From the NCBI GenBank assembly GCA_030632885.1, contig DAOVTW010000002.1:1-64000 (forward strand): a DNA stretch of 64,000 bases. The letters run 5' to 3'. The DNA comes from JAIOSM01 sp023143455. Its GTDB lineage: Bacteria > Desulfobacterota > Desulfobacteria > Desulfobacterales > Desulfobacteraceae. The translations under genes and the position numbers were made by a program. Positions 35,037-43,149 of the stretch are shown one piece after another. Under the pieces are notes generated by a model. It saw nothing but the letters and a program-made list of their open reading frames with translations. It was not told where the DNA came from and searched no databases. Within the stretch, counting starts at the first letter, position 1; each line of letters begins with the position of its first letter.

Positions 35037-36284
35037 GTGAAAAAATCAAGAATTTTAATGGTATTGGCTGTTGTTGTTTTATCGCTTGTATTTGTTGTCA
35101 GTTGTGGGAAAAAAGAAGAGGAAAAGGCAGTAGTTGAAGAGGCAAAAGTTTATAAACTTGGCTTATCTCTTGCCATAACCGGACCAACTTCAGATGCTGG
35201 TAACCCTTACTCAAAAGGTGTAGAAGATTATTTTAAGTTTGTAAATGATACAAAAATGCTTGGTAATGACACTATTGACTGTATGATCAGAGACGACCAA
35301 TACAAAAACGATGTGACAAAACGTAACTTTGAAGATTTTGTAGGTCAGGATATAGTATTTTATTTAAACTATTCTACTGGAAGTACTCTTGGATTAAAAA
35401 AAGACTTTGAAGAAGTAAAAATGCCTGTGATTCCGGCTTCTTATCATGCAGGTAACCTTGATGACTCAAATTATATTTTTCTTCCTGTTGCCTCTTATTC
35501 AGAACAACTAGTTGCACTTTCAGAATATGTTGTTAAGAATCATAAAATGGGAAAAGCAAAAGTTGCTATGTTTATCCATCCTTCTGCTTTTGGTCGTGGA
35601 CCAGTTTCTGATGTTGAAAAAGCAGTTGCAGCTGGATTGAACATGGAAGTTGTTGAAGTCGTTGAACATGGTAAAGATCTTGATAACTCAGCCATGTTGC
35701 AACGTTTAATGAGCAAAGGTGTTCAGTATGTTCTTTGTCATACAGTACAATCACCTGTTGCTACAATGCTTAAAGATTCATCACGCCTTGGCCTTACAGC
35801 AGGTTCTTATGGCGAAGAAGGAAAACTTACTTTCCTTGGCGTTCATTATACTGGTGGGAATGACCTGATTGCTCTTGCTGGCGATGCCTGTGATGGATAC
35901 ACATGGACATGTTCTTTTAATCTGACTTCTGAAGCAGGTGAAGGAACAACTCAGCAATTGGCTTTAGCAAAGCAATATGGTCGTGATGATAAAGCTGCAA
36001 ATTCACATAATTATGCTGCCGGAATCATGGTTGCCCAGGTTGCTACAGAAGTTATTAAAAGAGCAAAGGCTGCCGGTCTTGAGGTTAATAAAGAAAACCT
36101 TTACAAAATGATGAACGAAATGAATGGGGATAAAGCTTATCAACCATATACCACCATAGGACCTGTAACATATTCAGAAACAGACCGTGCTGGTGTTGAT
36201 ATGCTTCAAATCTATAACGTTCAAGGCGGCACATTCAAAAAAGTTGGAGAACCCATGCAGTCTGAGTACATGAAAAAAATATAG
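35037..36284 (+). CDS. livK: Extracellular ligand-binding lipoprotein of the LIV-type ABC transporter
   Basis: 415 residues. A signal peptide with lipobox VVSC at Cys23, an acidic/Lys linker, then a type I periplasmic binding fold (YKLGLSLAITGPTSDAGNPY; IRDDQYKNDVTKRNFEDF). It captures the substrate in the periplasm. GTG 35037 follows AAAGGAG. Related proteins in anaerobes bind amino acids, but those encoded beside CoA ligases often bind aromatic or fatty acids. The gene is followed by a strong hairpin that may raise its mRNA level over livF. Confidence 0.88.
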   Translation: MKKSRILMVLAVVVLSLVFVVSCGKKEEEKAVVEEAKVYKLGLSLAITGPTSDAGNPYSKGVEDYFKFVNDTKMLGNDTIDCMIRDDQYKNDVTKRNFEDFVGQDIVFYLNYSTGSTLGLKKDFEEVKMPVIPASYHAGNLDDSNYIFLPVASYSEQLVALSEYVVKNHKMGKAKVAMFIHPSAFGRGPVSDVEKAVAAGLNMEVVEVVEHGKDLDNSAMLQRLMSKGVQYVLCHTVQSPVATMLKDSSRLGLTAGSYGEEGKLTFLGVHYTGGNDLIALAGDACDGYTWTCSFNLTSEAGEGTTQQLALAKQYGRDDKAANSHNYAAGIMVAQVATEVIKRAKAAGLEVNKENLYKMMNEMNGDKAYQPYTTIGPVTYSETDRAGVDMLQIYNVQGGTFKKVGEPMQSEYMKKI

Positions 36285-36314
36285 TAAACCTGAATTAATT
36301 AGCATTGATTTAAC

Positions 36315-36346
36315 TACAGTGACCAGTGATAATACTGGTCACTGTA
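36315..36346 (+). repeat. Strong 13-bp hairpin between livK and livF
   Basis: TACAGTGACCAGT and ACTGGTCACTGTA are exact reverse complements around loop GATAAT. No T-run follows, so it is not a full intrinsic terminator. It is typical of mRNA-stabilising or partially terminating hairpins behind binding-protein genes. Confidence 0.7.
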
Positions 36347-36388
36347 AAATAAACTATAGAAGTAAAACTAAAATAGAACAAAGAGCAT

Positions 36389-37207
36389 ATGAAAAATACA
36401 ACTGAAGAAAATTTGCTGGAAGTTAACAATATTGAAGTTGTATATAATGATATTGTTCAGGTGTTGCGTGGTGTGAGTTTAAGTGTACCAAAAGGATCCA
36501 TTGTAGCTTTACTTGGGACCAACGGCGCCGGCAAAACAACCACCCTAAGAGCTGTCAGCGGTCTTTTAAAGCCTGAAAATGGTGCTATCAGAGAAGGGTA
36601 TATCAAGTTTAACAACGTAGATACAACCCATCTAATGGGGACTGATGTTGTAAAGCTTGGTGCTGTTATGGTTCCTGAAGGCAGAAGGGTTTTTAAACAT
36701 CTGACAGTTAATGAAAATATCAGAGTCGGCTCTATTACACGGAAAGACGGTGCTCAAAAAATACGTGAAGATAATGAGCTGATGTATAAGCATTTCCCAA
36801 GACTTTCAAATGTTACAAACAGGATGGCAGGCTACAGTTCCGGAGGCGAGCAACAGATGATTGCCATTGCAAGGGCTCTTATGGCAGCTCCTAAAATGCT
36901 CATGCTTGATGAACCATCGCTTGGTCTTGCACCTCTGCTTGTAAAAGAAATTTTTGAAAATATACAGCGTATTAACAGAGAATTGAATACTACAATTTTT
37001 GTTGTAGAACAAAACGCAAAGATTGCTTTATCAATTTCTGATTACGCTTATATTATGGAGTCTGGTAAAATTGTTCTTGAAGGTTCTTCAGAAGAGTTAC
37101 AGAACAATCCCGATGTCAAGGAATTTTATATGGGGATCACCAAGGGTGGTGGCAGAAAGTCCTTTAAAGATGTCAAATCATATAAAAGACGTAAACGCTG
37201 GATGTAG
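36389..37207 (+). CDS. livF: Branched-chain-type ABC transporter ATP-binding protein LivF
   Basis: 272 residues. Walker A GTNGAGKTTT (~43), LIV-specific MVPEGRRVFKHLTV, signature YSSGGEQQMIAIARAL (~145), Walker B MLMLDEPSLGLAP and FVVEQN. The C-terminal extension is strongly basic (RKSFKDVKSYKRRKRWM), about 20 residues longer than E. coli LivF. It pairs with LivG. Confidence 0.92.
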   Translation: MKNTTEENLLEVNNIEVVYNDIVQVLRGVSLSVPKGSIVALLGTNGAGKTTTLRAVSGLLKPENGAIREGYIKFNNVDTTHLMGTDVVKLGAVMVPEGRRVFKHLTVNENIRVGSITRKDGAQKIREDNELMYKHFPRLSNVTNRMAGYSSGGEQQMIAIARALMAAPKMLMLDEPSLGLAPLLVKEIFENIQRINRELNTTIFVVEQNAKIALSISDYAYIMESGKIVLEGSSEELQNNPDVKEFYMGITKGGGRKSFKDVKSYKRRKRWM

Positions 37208-37230
37208 TCGAAAAGTTTAGGAGAACATTT

Positions 37231-38133
37231 ATGAAGATTATGGTTGGATATAATGGTGGTGATGTTGGCAGGAGAGCCCTCTCTCTTGCCAGAGATTATG
37301 CAAAAACTTATGAAGCTTTTGTTTATATAGTCACTTCCATGGAAGGTGGGACTTCTGAAAGACAATCTGATATTGCTTCGGCCCAGGAGGATTTGGATTT
37401 TGCAAAAAGCTTTATGCAAGAAGCAGGCATTGAGTGTGATACTCAACAGATTGTGCGTGGACTTTCTCCAGGTGAGGATCTTGTAAAATTTGCTTATGAC
37501 ATGGATATCTCTCATATTTTTCTTGGATTAAAGAAAAAATCAAGAGCACAGAAGATGCTTTTAGGCTCAACTTCCGGATATGTGATCCTCAAAGCACCTT
37601 GTCCTGTAACAACAGTAAAATGGGACATTACAAGTCTGTCAACAGAGGATATTTTAAAGGATCAAAAAATTCTTATTGTTGACGATGAACCAGATATTAT
37701 TGAAACAATTGAAGAGCTTCTTGATATGTGTTCTTTGGATACTGCTCCAACTTTTGAAGCTGCAAAAAAACTTCTTTCTGAGAATAAATATGATCTTGCA
37801 ATTTTAGATATTATGGGTATTCAAGGATATGATTTGCTTGATCTTGCAAAACAAAGGGGTATTCCTGCTTTAATGCTCACTGCCCATGCACTCACCCCGG
37901 AAAACCTTAGAGAATCTATTGAGAAAGGTGCTGATGCATACGTTCCCAAAGATGAGCTTGTAAATATTGCAGATCATATAGCAGATGTTATAAAAAGCAA
38001 TGTTAAAGGAAAACAGGGTTATGGAGCATGGTTTTCTAATCTGAAGCCATTCTTTGACAAAGCTTTTGGGAAGGGATGGAGAGATAAAGATAGAACTTTC
38101 TGGAACTCTTTTGACGATAAGTATGGCAGATAA
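37231..38133 (+). CDS. UspA-response regulator receiver fusion
   Basis: 300 residues. The N-terminal universal stress protein domain (~1-132) ends in the ATP-binding pattern GLKKKSRAQKMLLGSTSGYV. A CheY-like receiver (~146-265) has acidic pair VDDEPD, phospho-acceptor Asp ~193 in LAILDIMG, Thr in MLTAHA and Lys in YVPKDEL. The tail (~270-300) is Trp/Phe-rich (GKGWRDKDRTFWNSFDDKYG). There is no DNA-binding output. It is the last gene of the liv operon, 23 bases after livF, with AGGAG before ATG. A role in tuning transport or acyl-CoA activation is inferred only from position. Confidence 0.85.
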   Translation: MKIMVGYNGGDVGRRALSLARDYAKTYEAFVYIVTSMEGGTSERQSDIASAQEDLDFAKSFMQEAGIECDTQQIVRGLSPGEDLVKFAYDMDISHIFLGLKKKSRAQKMLLGSTSGYVILKAPCPVTTVKWDITSLSTEDILKDQKILIVDDEPDIIETIEELLDMCSLDTAPTFEAAKKLLSENKYDLAILDIMGIQGYDLLDLAKQRGIPALMLTAHALTPENLRESIEKGADAYVPKDELVNIADHIADVIKSNVKGKQGYGAWFSNLKPFFDKAFGKGWRDKDRTFWNSFDDKYGR

Positions 38134-38146
38134 TTAGTTTTTGTTT

Positions 38147-39343
38147 TTATTCAGTTTTAAGCTTTGCAAGACCAAGACTGAAAAAAATGCAAAGTCCTGC
38201 AATACATCCTAAAAACCAGGATCCAGAACTCCAGGTTCCGGTTGTTGACACAATCCATGCAAGTATAATCGGTCCAAAAACCTGCCCTGATTGACCTCCT
38301 TGAATTAACATACCTGTTGTTGTAGAAATTAATCTTTCAGATGGTGCATAAATTGGCGCTCCTCCAAGTACTGATGCAGGTATCAAACCCCCTATTATAG
38401 AAAAAAGAATACATCCTGTATAATTAATTAAAAAGTTTGTATCTGAATATATTGCTATAGAACAACACCCCATGACAAAACTAGCAAATGCTATTAAAAG
38501 CCATCGTTTAATTCCATATTTTAAAAGGCGTCCTCCAGCAAGGTTGCCAACAATATTTGCTCCCACCATTATAGCAGTTAATATAGAAGCACTTGATTTT
38601 GTAAACTCGTATTTTTCTATTAGAAGAGTTGGCAAAAAGCCCATCACAGCGAGCCATTGCAAAGCATACATTGTAAAAATCAGAGAAAGTAGTACCGGAC
38701 CTGCCGAGGTTAAAGTTGTTTTCATATCATGGATGAAGTTTTTAATACTTAACTTATTTTCTTTCTTAAAAGGAGTAATGCTTCCCGTCGTATTTATCAG
38801 AAGAATGAGATAAAAAGTAAGTAAAAGACTGTTTATTTGCCATGCCCCTCGCCAGTCAGCAAATTTTGAAAAAAAAGGGATAAGAAACATTATAAGAGAT
38901 GCTCCAGCAGGTAAATAGCAGCTCCACATTGATAAAGCAACTTTTATATCTTTTTTTCTCACCACTTGAAATATTAGTGTTGGGGCACTTACAACAACTG
39001 CAAGAAAACCCATACCTTCAAAAAGGCGTGTTCCTAATAATATATAAAAAGATGATGCAAATGATCCTAAAAAACTAGCCAGAGCTTGAATAGCCATGCC
39101 AAATATTAAAAGTCTGCGGTGACCAATAGTGTCAGCGATTGCACCTGTAAATGTTCCAAGAATAAGACCTGTTATATTAAATATGGAAAGAATCCATCCT
39201 GCATAAAACAGGCTAATCATTAGTTCGGTTTTTATATCAGGTAATAAAGGAGGGACTTTACCTACCTGGAAAGCTGAAACAACACCTGCTCCCACTAGTA
39301 TTAAAACAAGTCCCCATGGGCTGTTGGTTTTGATTTCTTTCAA
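38147..39343 (-). CDS. Major facilitator superfamily transporter
   Basis: 398 residues with about twelve membrane segments. The motif-A loop after helix 2 reads GAIADTIGHRRLL (GxxxDxxGRR type). It would exchange or symport small molecules across the inner membrane; the substrate cannot be told. The start is TTG 39343, which overlaps the TGA of the upstream glycosyltransferase (TTGA), so translation is coupled to it. It converges with the UspA-receiver gene. Confidence 0.85.
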   Translation of the reverse strand: MKEIKTNSPWGLVLILVGAGVVSAFQVGKVPPLLPDIKTELMISLFYAGWILSIFNITGLILGTFTGAIADTIGHRRLLIFGMAIQALASFLGSFASSFYILLGTRLFEGMGFLAVVVSAPTLIFQVVRKKDIKVALSMWSCYLPAGASLIMFLIPFFSKFADWRGAWQINSLLLTFYLILLINTTGSITPFKKENKLSIKNFIHDMKTTLTSAGPVLLSLIFTMYALQWLAVMGFLPTLLIEKYEFTKSSASILTAIMVGANIVGNLAGGRLLKYGIKRWLLIAFASFVMGCCSIAIYSDTNFLINYTGCILFSIIGGLIPASVLGGAPIYAPSERLISTTTGMLIQGGQSGQVFGPIILAWIVSTTGTWSSGSWFLGCIAGLCIFFSLGLAKLKTE

Positions 39344-40584
39344 TTTATTAAATCTAAATGATTATAAATGGTGTTTATTCTTTTAAATATTTTTCCCCAG
39401 GTATAATTAGCGATGAGATTATTTATAGTTGAAAAACCATGTGCTGTTGTAAAATCATGGTTTTGATTTGAAATAACAGTCTGAATCATATGCTCTATTA
39501 TCTTTGCAAGGCTTGTTTCCAAATAATGTATATCTTTTTTATAAGGCATATCAATGGTTTCAAGCTTTGGAAGATCCACCATCTGAATCATATCACTTTC
39601 AATTGTCCCAAAGACCTCCTTAACCCCTTCAAGGGAAGTGGTGATAATTCGGCATCCACAAGCAAGCGCTTCCATCAAGACAAGGGGGAATCCCTCATAA
39701 AAAGAGGGAAGAATAAAGATATGGCATTTGCGCATCATTTTTCCTAAGTCCTCATGGCTCAGAGGTCCATGATACAAAGCTTTATCACCAAGTTTTTTTG
39801 CAAGATCAAGACACAATTGCTTTTCATTTGTACTCCCGTCACCTGCTATATGAAGCCTGAAAGGAGAGTCCTTAATTTTTAATAAACTATTGAGTAGCCA
39901 GGGTACGCCCTTGGCGCCTGATAATTTTCCGGCGTATAATATTTCTACTTTGTCTTTAAATTCCTTTTTCTTAAAATAGAATACTTTGTCATTGAATCCT
40001 CCCGGGATTACATCAATTTTTTTAGGGTCAATTGAGTGTATGTTAACAATTTGCGCTTTTTGGAAATTACTTAATGCCATTACCCGGTCAATATTTTTAA
40101 AAGACTTAGTCACTCTTTTACCAATATGCGGGCATAAATAAAACTGCCTGAGACAGGTTCCATGACATGTGGTAACAATGGGGATATTTGGTGCTGCTTT
40201 CAAGGCTATTGATGTTGCGATCCATAGATGATGCGTATGGATAATATCAGGTTTAAATAAATTAAGTGCTTGAAGAATCTTATTCTCAAACACGGTTTCA
40301 TAGTGTTCTATTTCAGAAGTGGAAAGGGTAGAAAAAATAGCGCTCTTATAAGGCATGGCATCAGACATTCCAGGAATTGCACAGGCAATATCTTTTCCGT
40401 CAAATTGGATAGAAATACAATTTTCTTTAGCAATTATAGACGGAGCAATATTAAAATCAGACTGCATGCCAGCAATGAGAAAATTTTCATGCCCGTTTAG
40501 TTTTGCGTTTTTTAAAATTTCCTGAATAAATTTACCACTACCAGTAAAGTCAGGAGCCTGGCTTATGATATGTAAAATTTTCAT
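39340..40584 (-). CDS. Glycosyltransferase family 4 protein
   Basis: 414 residues, GT-B fold. The N-terminal domain opens KILHIISQAPDFTGSGKFIQ (acceptor side, Gly-rich loop) and contains DIIHTHHLW. The nucleotide-sugar side has AGKLSGAKGVPWLLNSL, HGPLSHEDLGKMMRKCHIFI and the E-x7-E motif in PSFYEGFPLVLMEALACG. It transfers a sugar from an activated donor with retention. The adjacent MFS gene is co-transcribed; no polysaccharide cluster surrounds it, so the target is unknown. Confidence 0.88.
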   Translation of the reverse strand: MKILHIISQAPDFTGSGKFIQEILKNAKLNGHENFLIAGMQSDFNIAPSIIAKENCISIQFDGKDIACAIPGMSDAMPYKSAIFSTLSTSEIEHYETVFENKILQALNLFKPDIIHTHHLWIATSIALKAAPNIPIVTTCHGTCLRQFYLCPHIGKRVTKSFKNIDRVMALSNFQKAQIVNIHSIDPKKIDVIPGGFNDKVFYFKKKEFKDKVEILYAGKLSGAKGVPWLLNSLLKIKDSPFRLHIAGDGSTNEKQLCLDLAKKLGDKALYHGPLSHEDLGKMMRKCHIFILPSFYEGFPLVLMEALACGCRIITTSLEGVKEVFGTIESDMIQMVDLPKLETIDMPYKKDIHYLETSLAKIIEHMIQTVISNQNHDFTTAHGFSTINNLIANYTWGKIFKRINTIYNHLDLIN

Positions 40585-40686
40585 TTGAAAGAAAATATCA
40601 CATGTTTAAATTAAAATAAACGTTAATGAATTGTTTGAGGATAATTTGTAAATATTAGGGCAAGGTCAGTTAGTTTTATTGCTTGC

Positions 40687-40715
40687 TTGACAAAAAAGTG
40701 ATTTCCTATCATAAA
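40687..40715 (+). promoter_or_regulatory. Promoter of the PIF1-type helicase gene, start point at the ATG
   Basis: TTGACA (40687-40692), 17 bases, CATAAA (40710-40715). Start expected at 40721-40723, and ATG 40722 lies right there without a Shine-Dalgarno. Candidate leaderless mRNA; the -10 is one base off TATAAA. Confidence 0.5.
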
Positions 40716-40721
40716 ACGTAT

Positions 40722-42872
40722 ATGACTAGCAAAATAAATATGCCCATGTCGACACTTGTAAACAATGAATTACTATTAGCTAATGACTTTGTTCAATACA
40801 CTGGGTCTAATATTTTTTTGACAGGAAAAGCAGGCACCGGTAAAACAACATTTCTTCATAATCTTCAAAAAAATACAGCAAAACGGATGATAATTACTGC
40901 GCCAACAGGTGTTGCAGCAATCAATGCTGGCGGAGTAACACTCCACTCTTTTTTTCAATTACCTTTTGGACCATTTGTGCCGGGCAGTGAGGGATATGAG
41001 CGCAGTAAACAACATCAGTTCAGGTTCAGCAAAGAAAAAAAACAGATTATGCAAAGTCTTGATTTGCTGGTTATTGATGAAATAAGTATGGTCAGGGCTG
41101 ATTTGCTTGATGCTGTTGATGCAGTATTGCGTAGCCATCGGCGTAATAATCAGCCTTTTGGTGGCGTACAGCTTTTGATGATAGGGGATCTTCATCAGCT
41201 TTCTCCAGTAGCAAAACAAGCTGAATGGCAAATTCTACAGCAATACTATGAATCAGTTTATTTTTTTTGCAGCAAGGCTATTGCTGATACTGAACTTATA
41301 ACCATAGAGTTGAAACATATTTATCGCCAGTCAGACGTGAATTTTATCAAACTTCTTAATCAGGTGCGTGACAACCGGCTTGATGAATCAGCTATGTCGA
41401 AACTAAATCAACGCTATATTGCGGATTTCACACCTGATAAAGATCAGGGCTATATTACCTTGACCACCCACAATCGAAATGCTGAATCAATTAATCATAC
41501 CAAGCTTGAGGAATTAACTAAAAAAGAACATCATTTTAAAGCTGAAGTTTCAGGAGATTTTCCTGAGCATATTTATCCGACATTGGAAACTCTCTTGCTT
41601 AAAGAGGGAGCCCAGGTAATGTTTGTGCGTAATGATAGCGGTTCTGAAAAGCTCTATTACAATGGTAAAATTGGTAAAGTAAGTAATCTCTCAGATAATA
41701 GTATCAGCGTTATATGTTCTGGAGATAAAAGAGAAATCATAGTGAGACCGATTATTTGGGAAAATATCAAATACACAGTGAACAAAGAAAGCAGGGAAAT
41801 TGAAGAGGATATTATTGGTAGGTTTGAACAATATCCTTTGAAACTTGCCTGGGCTATTACCATTCATAAGAGCCAGGGGCTAACTTTTGAAAAGGCAATT
41901 ATAGATGCCAAGGCAGCTTTTGCTCACGGGCAGGTTTATGTCGCTTTAAGCCGCTGTAAAACTTTTGAGGGGATGGTACTAAGTTCCCCCATTTCTTCAC
42001 AAGGAGTTGGAACAGATCGGGCAGTGAAGCATTTTAGCAAAAGCACAGAGTTAAATCCTCCGTCTGAAAATCGGCTTAGTCTGGCAAAAATCAATTTTCA
42101 GCAACAATTGTTGCTTGAATGTTTCGGCTTTCAATCATTGCAAAATCGGCTTAATTATTTTTCCAGGCTTTTACTGGGTAATAAAAGTGTGGTTCAGGTA
42201 TCAGGGGGTATAGATATTGATCAACTTGAGAAAGATGCTATGGAAAATATTTTTAATGTCAGTAAAAAATTTTTACGGCAATTAGACACAATTTTTAGAG
42301 ATAATAAGCTGCCTGAATCTGATGACTATATTCTGGAACGAATCAGTAAAGCATCCACATGGTTTAAGGAAAAGTTTGCTTTAGTTTTTGGAGATTCGAT
42401 TAATAAAATATACATGGAAACAGACAATACTAAACTTCGTACAAAGATTAACAATGCTTTGAATAATCTGAAACAGGAGATCGCTGTGAAGATGGCCGGA
42501 GTGCAAGCCTGTGAAAATAATTTTACACCATCAAATTACCTTAAGTCTGTTTCAAATGCAATGATTGACTTTACCCCGGATAAAGCAAAGAAACAAAAGA
42601 TTCCAGAATACACCGAGTTAGACATTGATCACCCGGAGTTGTTTAAAACTATAAAAGACTGGCGTTCTCAAATAGCAAAAGAACAAAAAATTGCTCATTT
42701 CCTAATATTACATCAACAAGTACTGATTCAAATTGTGGTAGGCCTGCCTGATAACCTTAAAGATTTACAAAAAATAAATGGAGTAGGACAGAAAACCATT
42801 GAAAAATACGGTGAAGAGCTTTTAGCTATGGTATTTGCTTATCGTAAAAAATTTTCTATTGACAAAAAATGA
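40722..42872 (+). CDS. PIF1-like SF1B helicase with C-terminal HRDC-type domain
   Basis: 716 residues. Walker A GKAGTGKTTF (~36), TAPTGVAAINAGGVTLHSFF (motif Ia region), Walker B LLVIDEISMV, motif III IGDLHQLSPV, and the UvrD-like C-terminal KLAWAITIHKSQGLTFEKA with VALSRCK. A helical middle section is followed by an HRDC-like end (EQKIAHFLILHQQVLIQIV, INGVGQKTIEKYGEELLAMV). PIF1 helicases move 5'-3' and resolve G-quadruplexes or R-loops; HRDC aids DNA binding. In-frame TTG 40683 overlaps the -35 box and is rejected as start. Confidence 0.85.
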   Translation: MTSKINMPMSTLVNNELLLANDFVQYTGSNIFLTGKAGTGKTTFLHNLQKNTAKRMIITAPTGVAAINAGGVTLHSFFQLPFGPFVPGSEGYERSKQHQFRFSKEKKQIMQSLDLLVIDEISMVRADLLDAVDAVLRSHRRNNQPFGGVQLLMIGDLHQLSPVAKQAEWQILQQYYESVYFFCSKAIADTELITIELKHIYRQSDVNFIKLLNQVRDNRLDESAMSKLNQRYIADFTPDKDQGYITLTTHNRNAESINHTKLEELTKKEHHFKAEVSGDFPEHIYPTLETLLLKEGAQVMFVRNDSGSEKLYYNGKIGKVSNLSDNSISVICSGDKREIIVRPIIWENIKYTVNKESREIEEDIIGRFEQYPLKLAWAITIHKSQGLTFEKAIIDAKAAFAHGQVYVALSRCKTFEGMVLSSPISSQGVGTDRAVKHFSKSTELNPPSENRLSLAKINFQQQLLLECFGFQSLQNRLNYFSRLLLGNKSVVQVSGGIDIDQLEKDAMENIFNVSKKFLRQLDTIFRDNKLPESDDYILERISKASTWFKEKFALVFGDSINKIYMETDNTKLRTKINNALNNLKQEIAVKMAGVQACENNFTPSNYLKSVSNAMIDFTPDKAKKQKIPEYTELDIDHPELFKTIKDWRSQIAKEQKIAHFLILHQQVLIQIVVGLPDNLKDLQKINGVGQKTIEKYGEELLAMVFAYRKKFSIDKK

Positions 42873-42887
42873 AATGGTTTGTATATT
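42859..42887 (+). promoter_or_regulatory. Consensus promoter of the aroF-pheA leader
   Basis: TTGACA (42859-42864), 17 bases, TATATT (42882-42887). It overlaps the helicase stop codon. Start near 42894 gives a leader RNA of about 255 bases before the DAHP synthase-prephenate dehydratase ATG. Confidence 0.75.
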
Positions 42888-42949
42888 CCAAAGTTATTAA
42901 AAGATGTAGATATTAATAAATGATTATAAGGTTATTTACTGAAAGACTG

Positions 42950-43036
42950 ATGAAAGCTTTAACAAATAAAAATTTAGTAGCACTTGCAATATTTAGTATT
43001 GAACGTTTCTTTTTTAGGAGCGTTCATCCGGTATAA
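42950..43036 (+). CDS. Phe-rich leader peptide of the attenuator
   Basis: 28 codons: MKALTNKNLVALAIFSIE, then R-FFF-R, then SVHPV and TAA. Phe codons 20-22 are TTC TTT TTT (43007-43015), with a further Phe at position 15. A short peptide with clustered Phe codons, ahead of overlapping hairpins and a Phe biosynthetic gene, has the layout of enterobacterial PheL. Ribosome stalling at these codons when charged tRNA-Phe is scarce would be the sensor. The Shine-Dalgarno (GAAAG) is weak, and the peptide was found by reading, not by homology. Confidence 0.75.
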   Translation: MKALTNKNLVALAIFSIERFFFRSVHPV

Positions 43037-43071
43037 TAACTAACAAATAAGTTATAATACCTCGGGTGAAC
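43022..43071 (+). promoter_or_regulatory. Antiterminator hairpin of the Phe attenuator
   Basis: GTTCATCC (43022-43029) pairs with GGGTGAAC (43064-43071), one G-U. Inside it GGTATAATAAC (43030-43040) pairs with GTTATAATACC (43051-43061) with one central mismatch. The 3' arm consumes the 5' arm of the terminator (43060-43066), so the two structures exclude each other. The stop codon of the leader peptide lies in its 5' arm, so a ribosome reaching the stop would block it. A smaller GAACG/CGTTC hairpin at 43001-43025 overlaps the Phe codons. Confidence 0.7.
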
Positions 43072-43092
43072 ATGATTTGCCCGGGGTTTTTT
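43060..43092 (+). terminator. Attenuator terminator before aroF-pheA
   Basis: CCTCGGG (43060-43066) pairs with CCCGGGG (43080-43086) over seven base pairs (one G-U), followed immediately by T6 (43087-43092). It is a textbook intrinsic terminator, 58 bases before the structural gene and with no complete gene between it and the promoter except the leader peptide. Confidence 0.8.
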
Positions 43093-43149
43093 ATTTTTAG
43101 GCTCTGGGAAGAAATTCTTAAGAGCTTTTTTATTTTATAAGGAGGTAAA

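Noticed and set aside
40683..40721. TTG 40683 as the helicase start
   Set aside because: It lies at the -35 box and the extra residues (LDKKVISYHKTY) are not part of the PIF1 family N-terminus.
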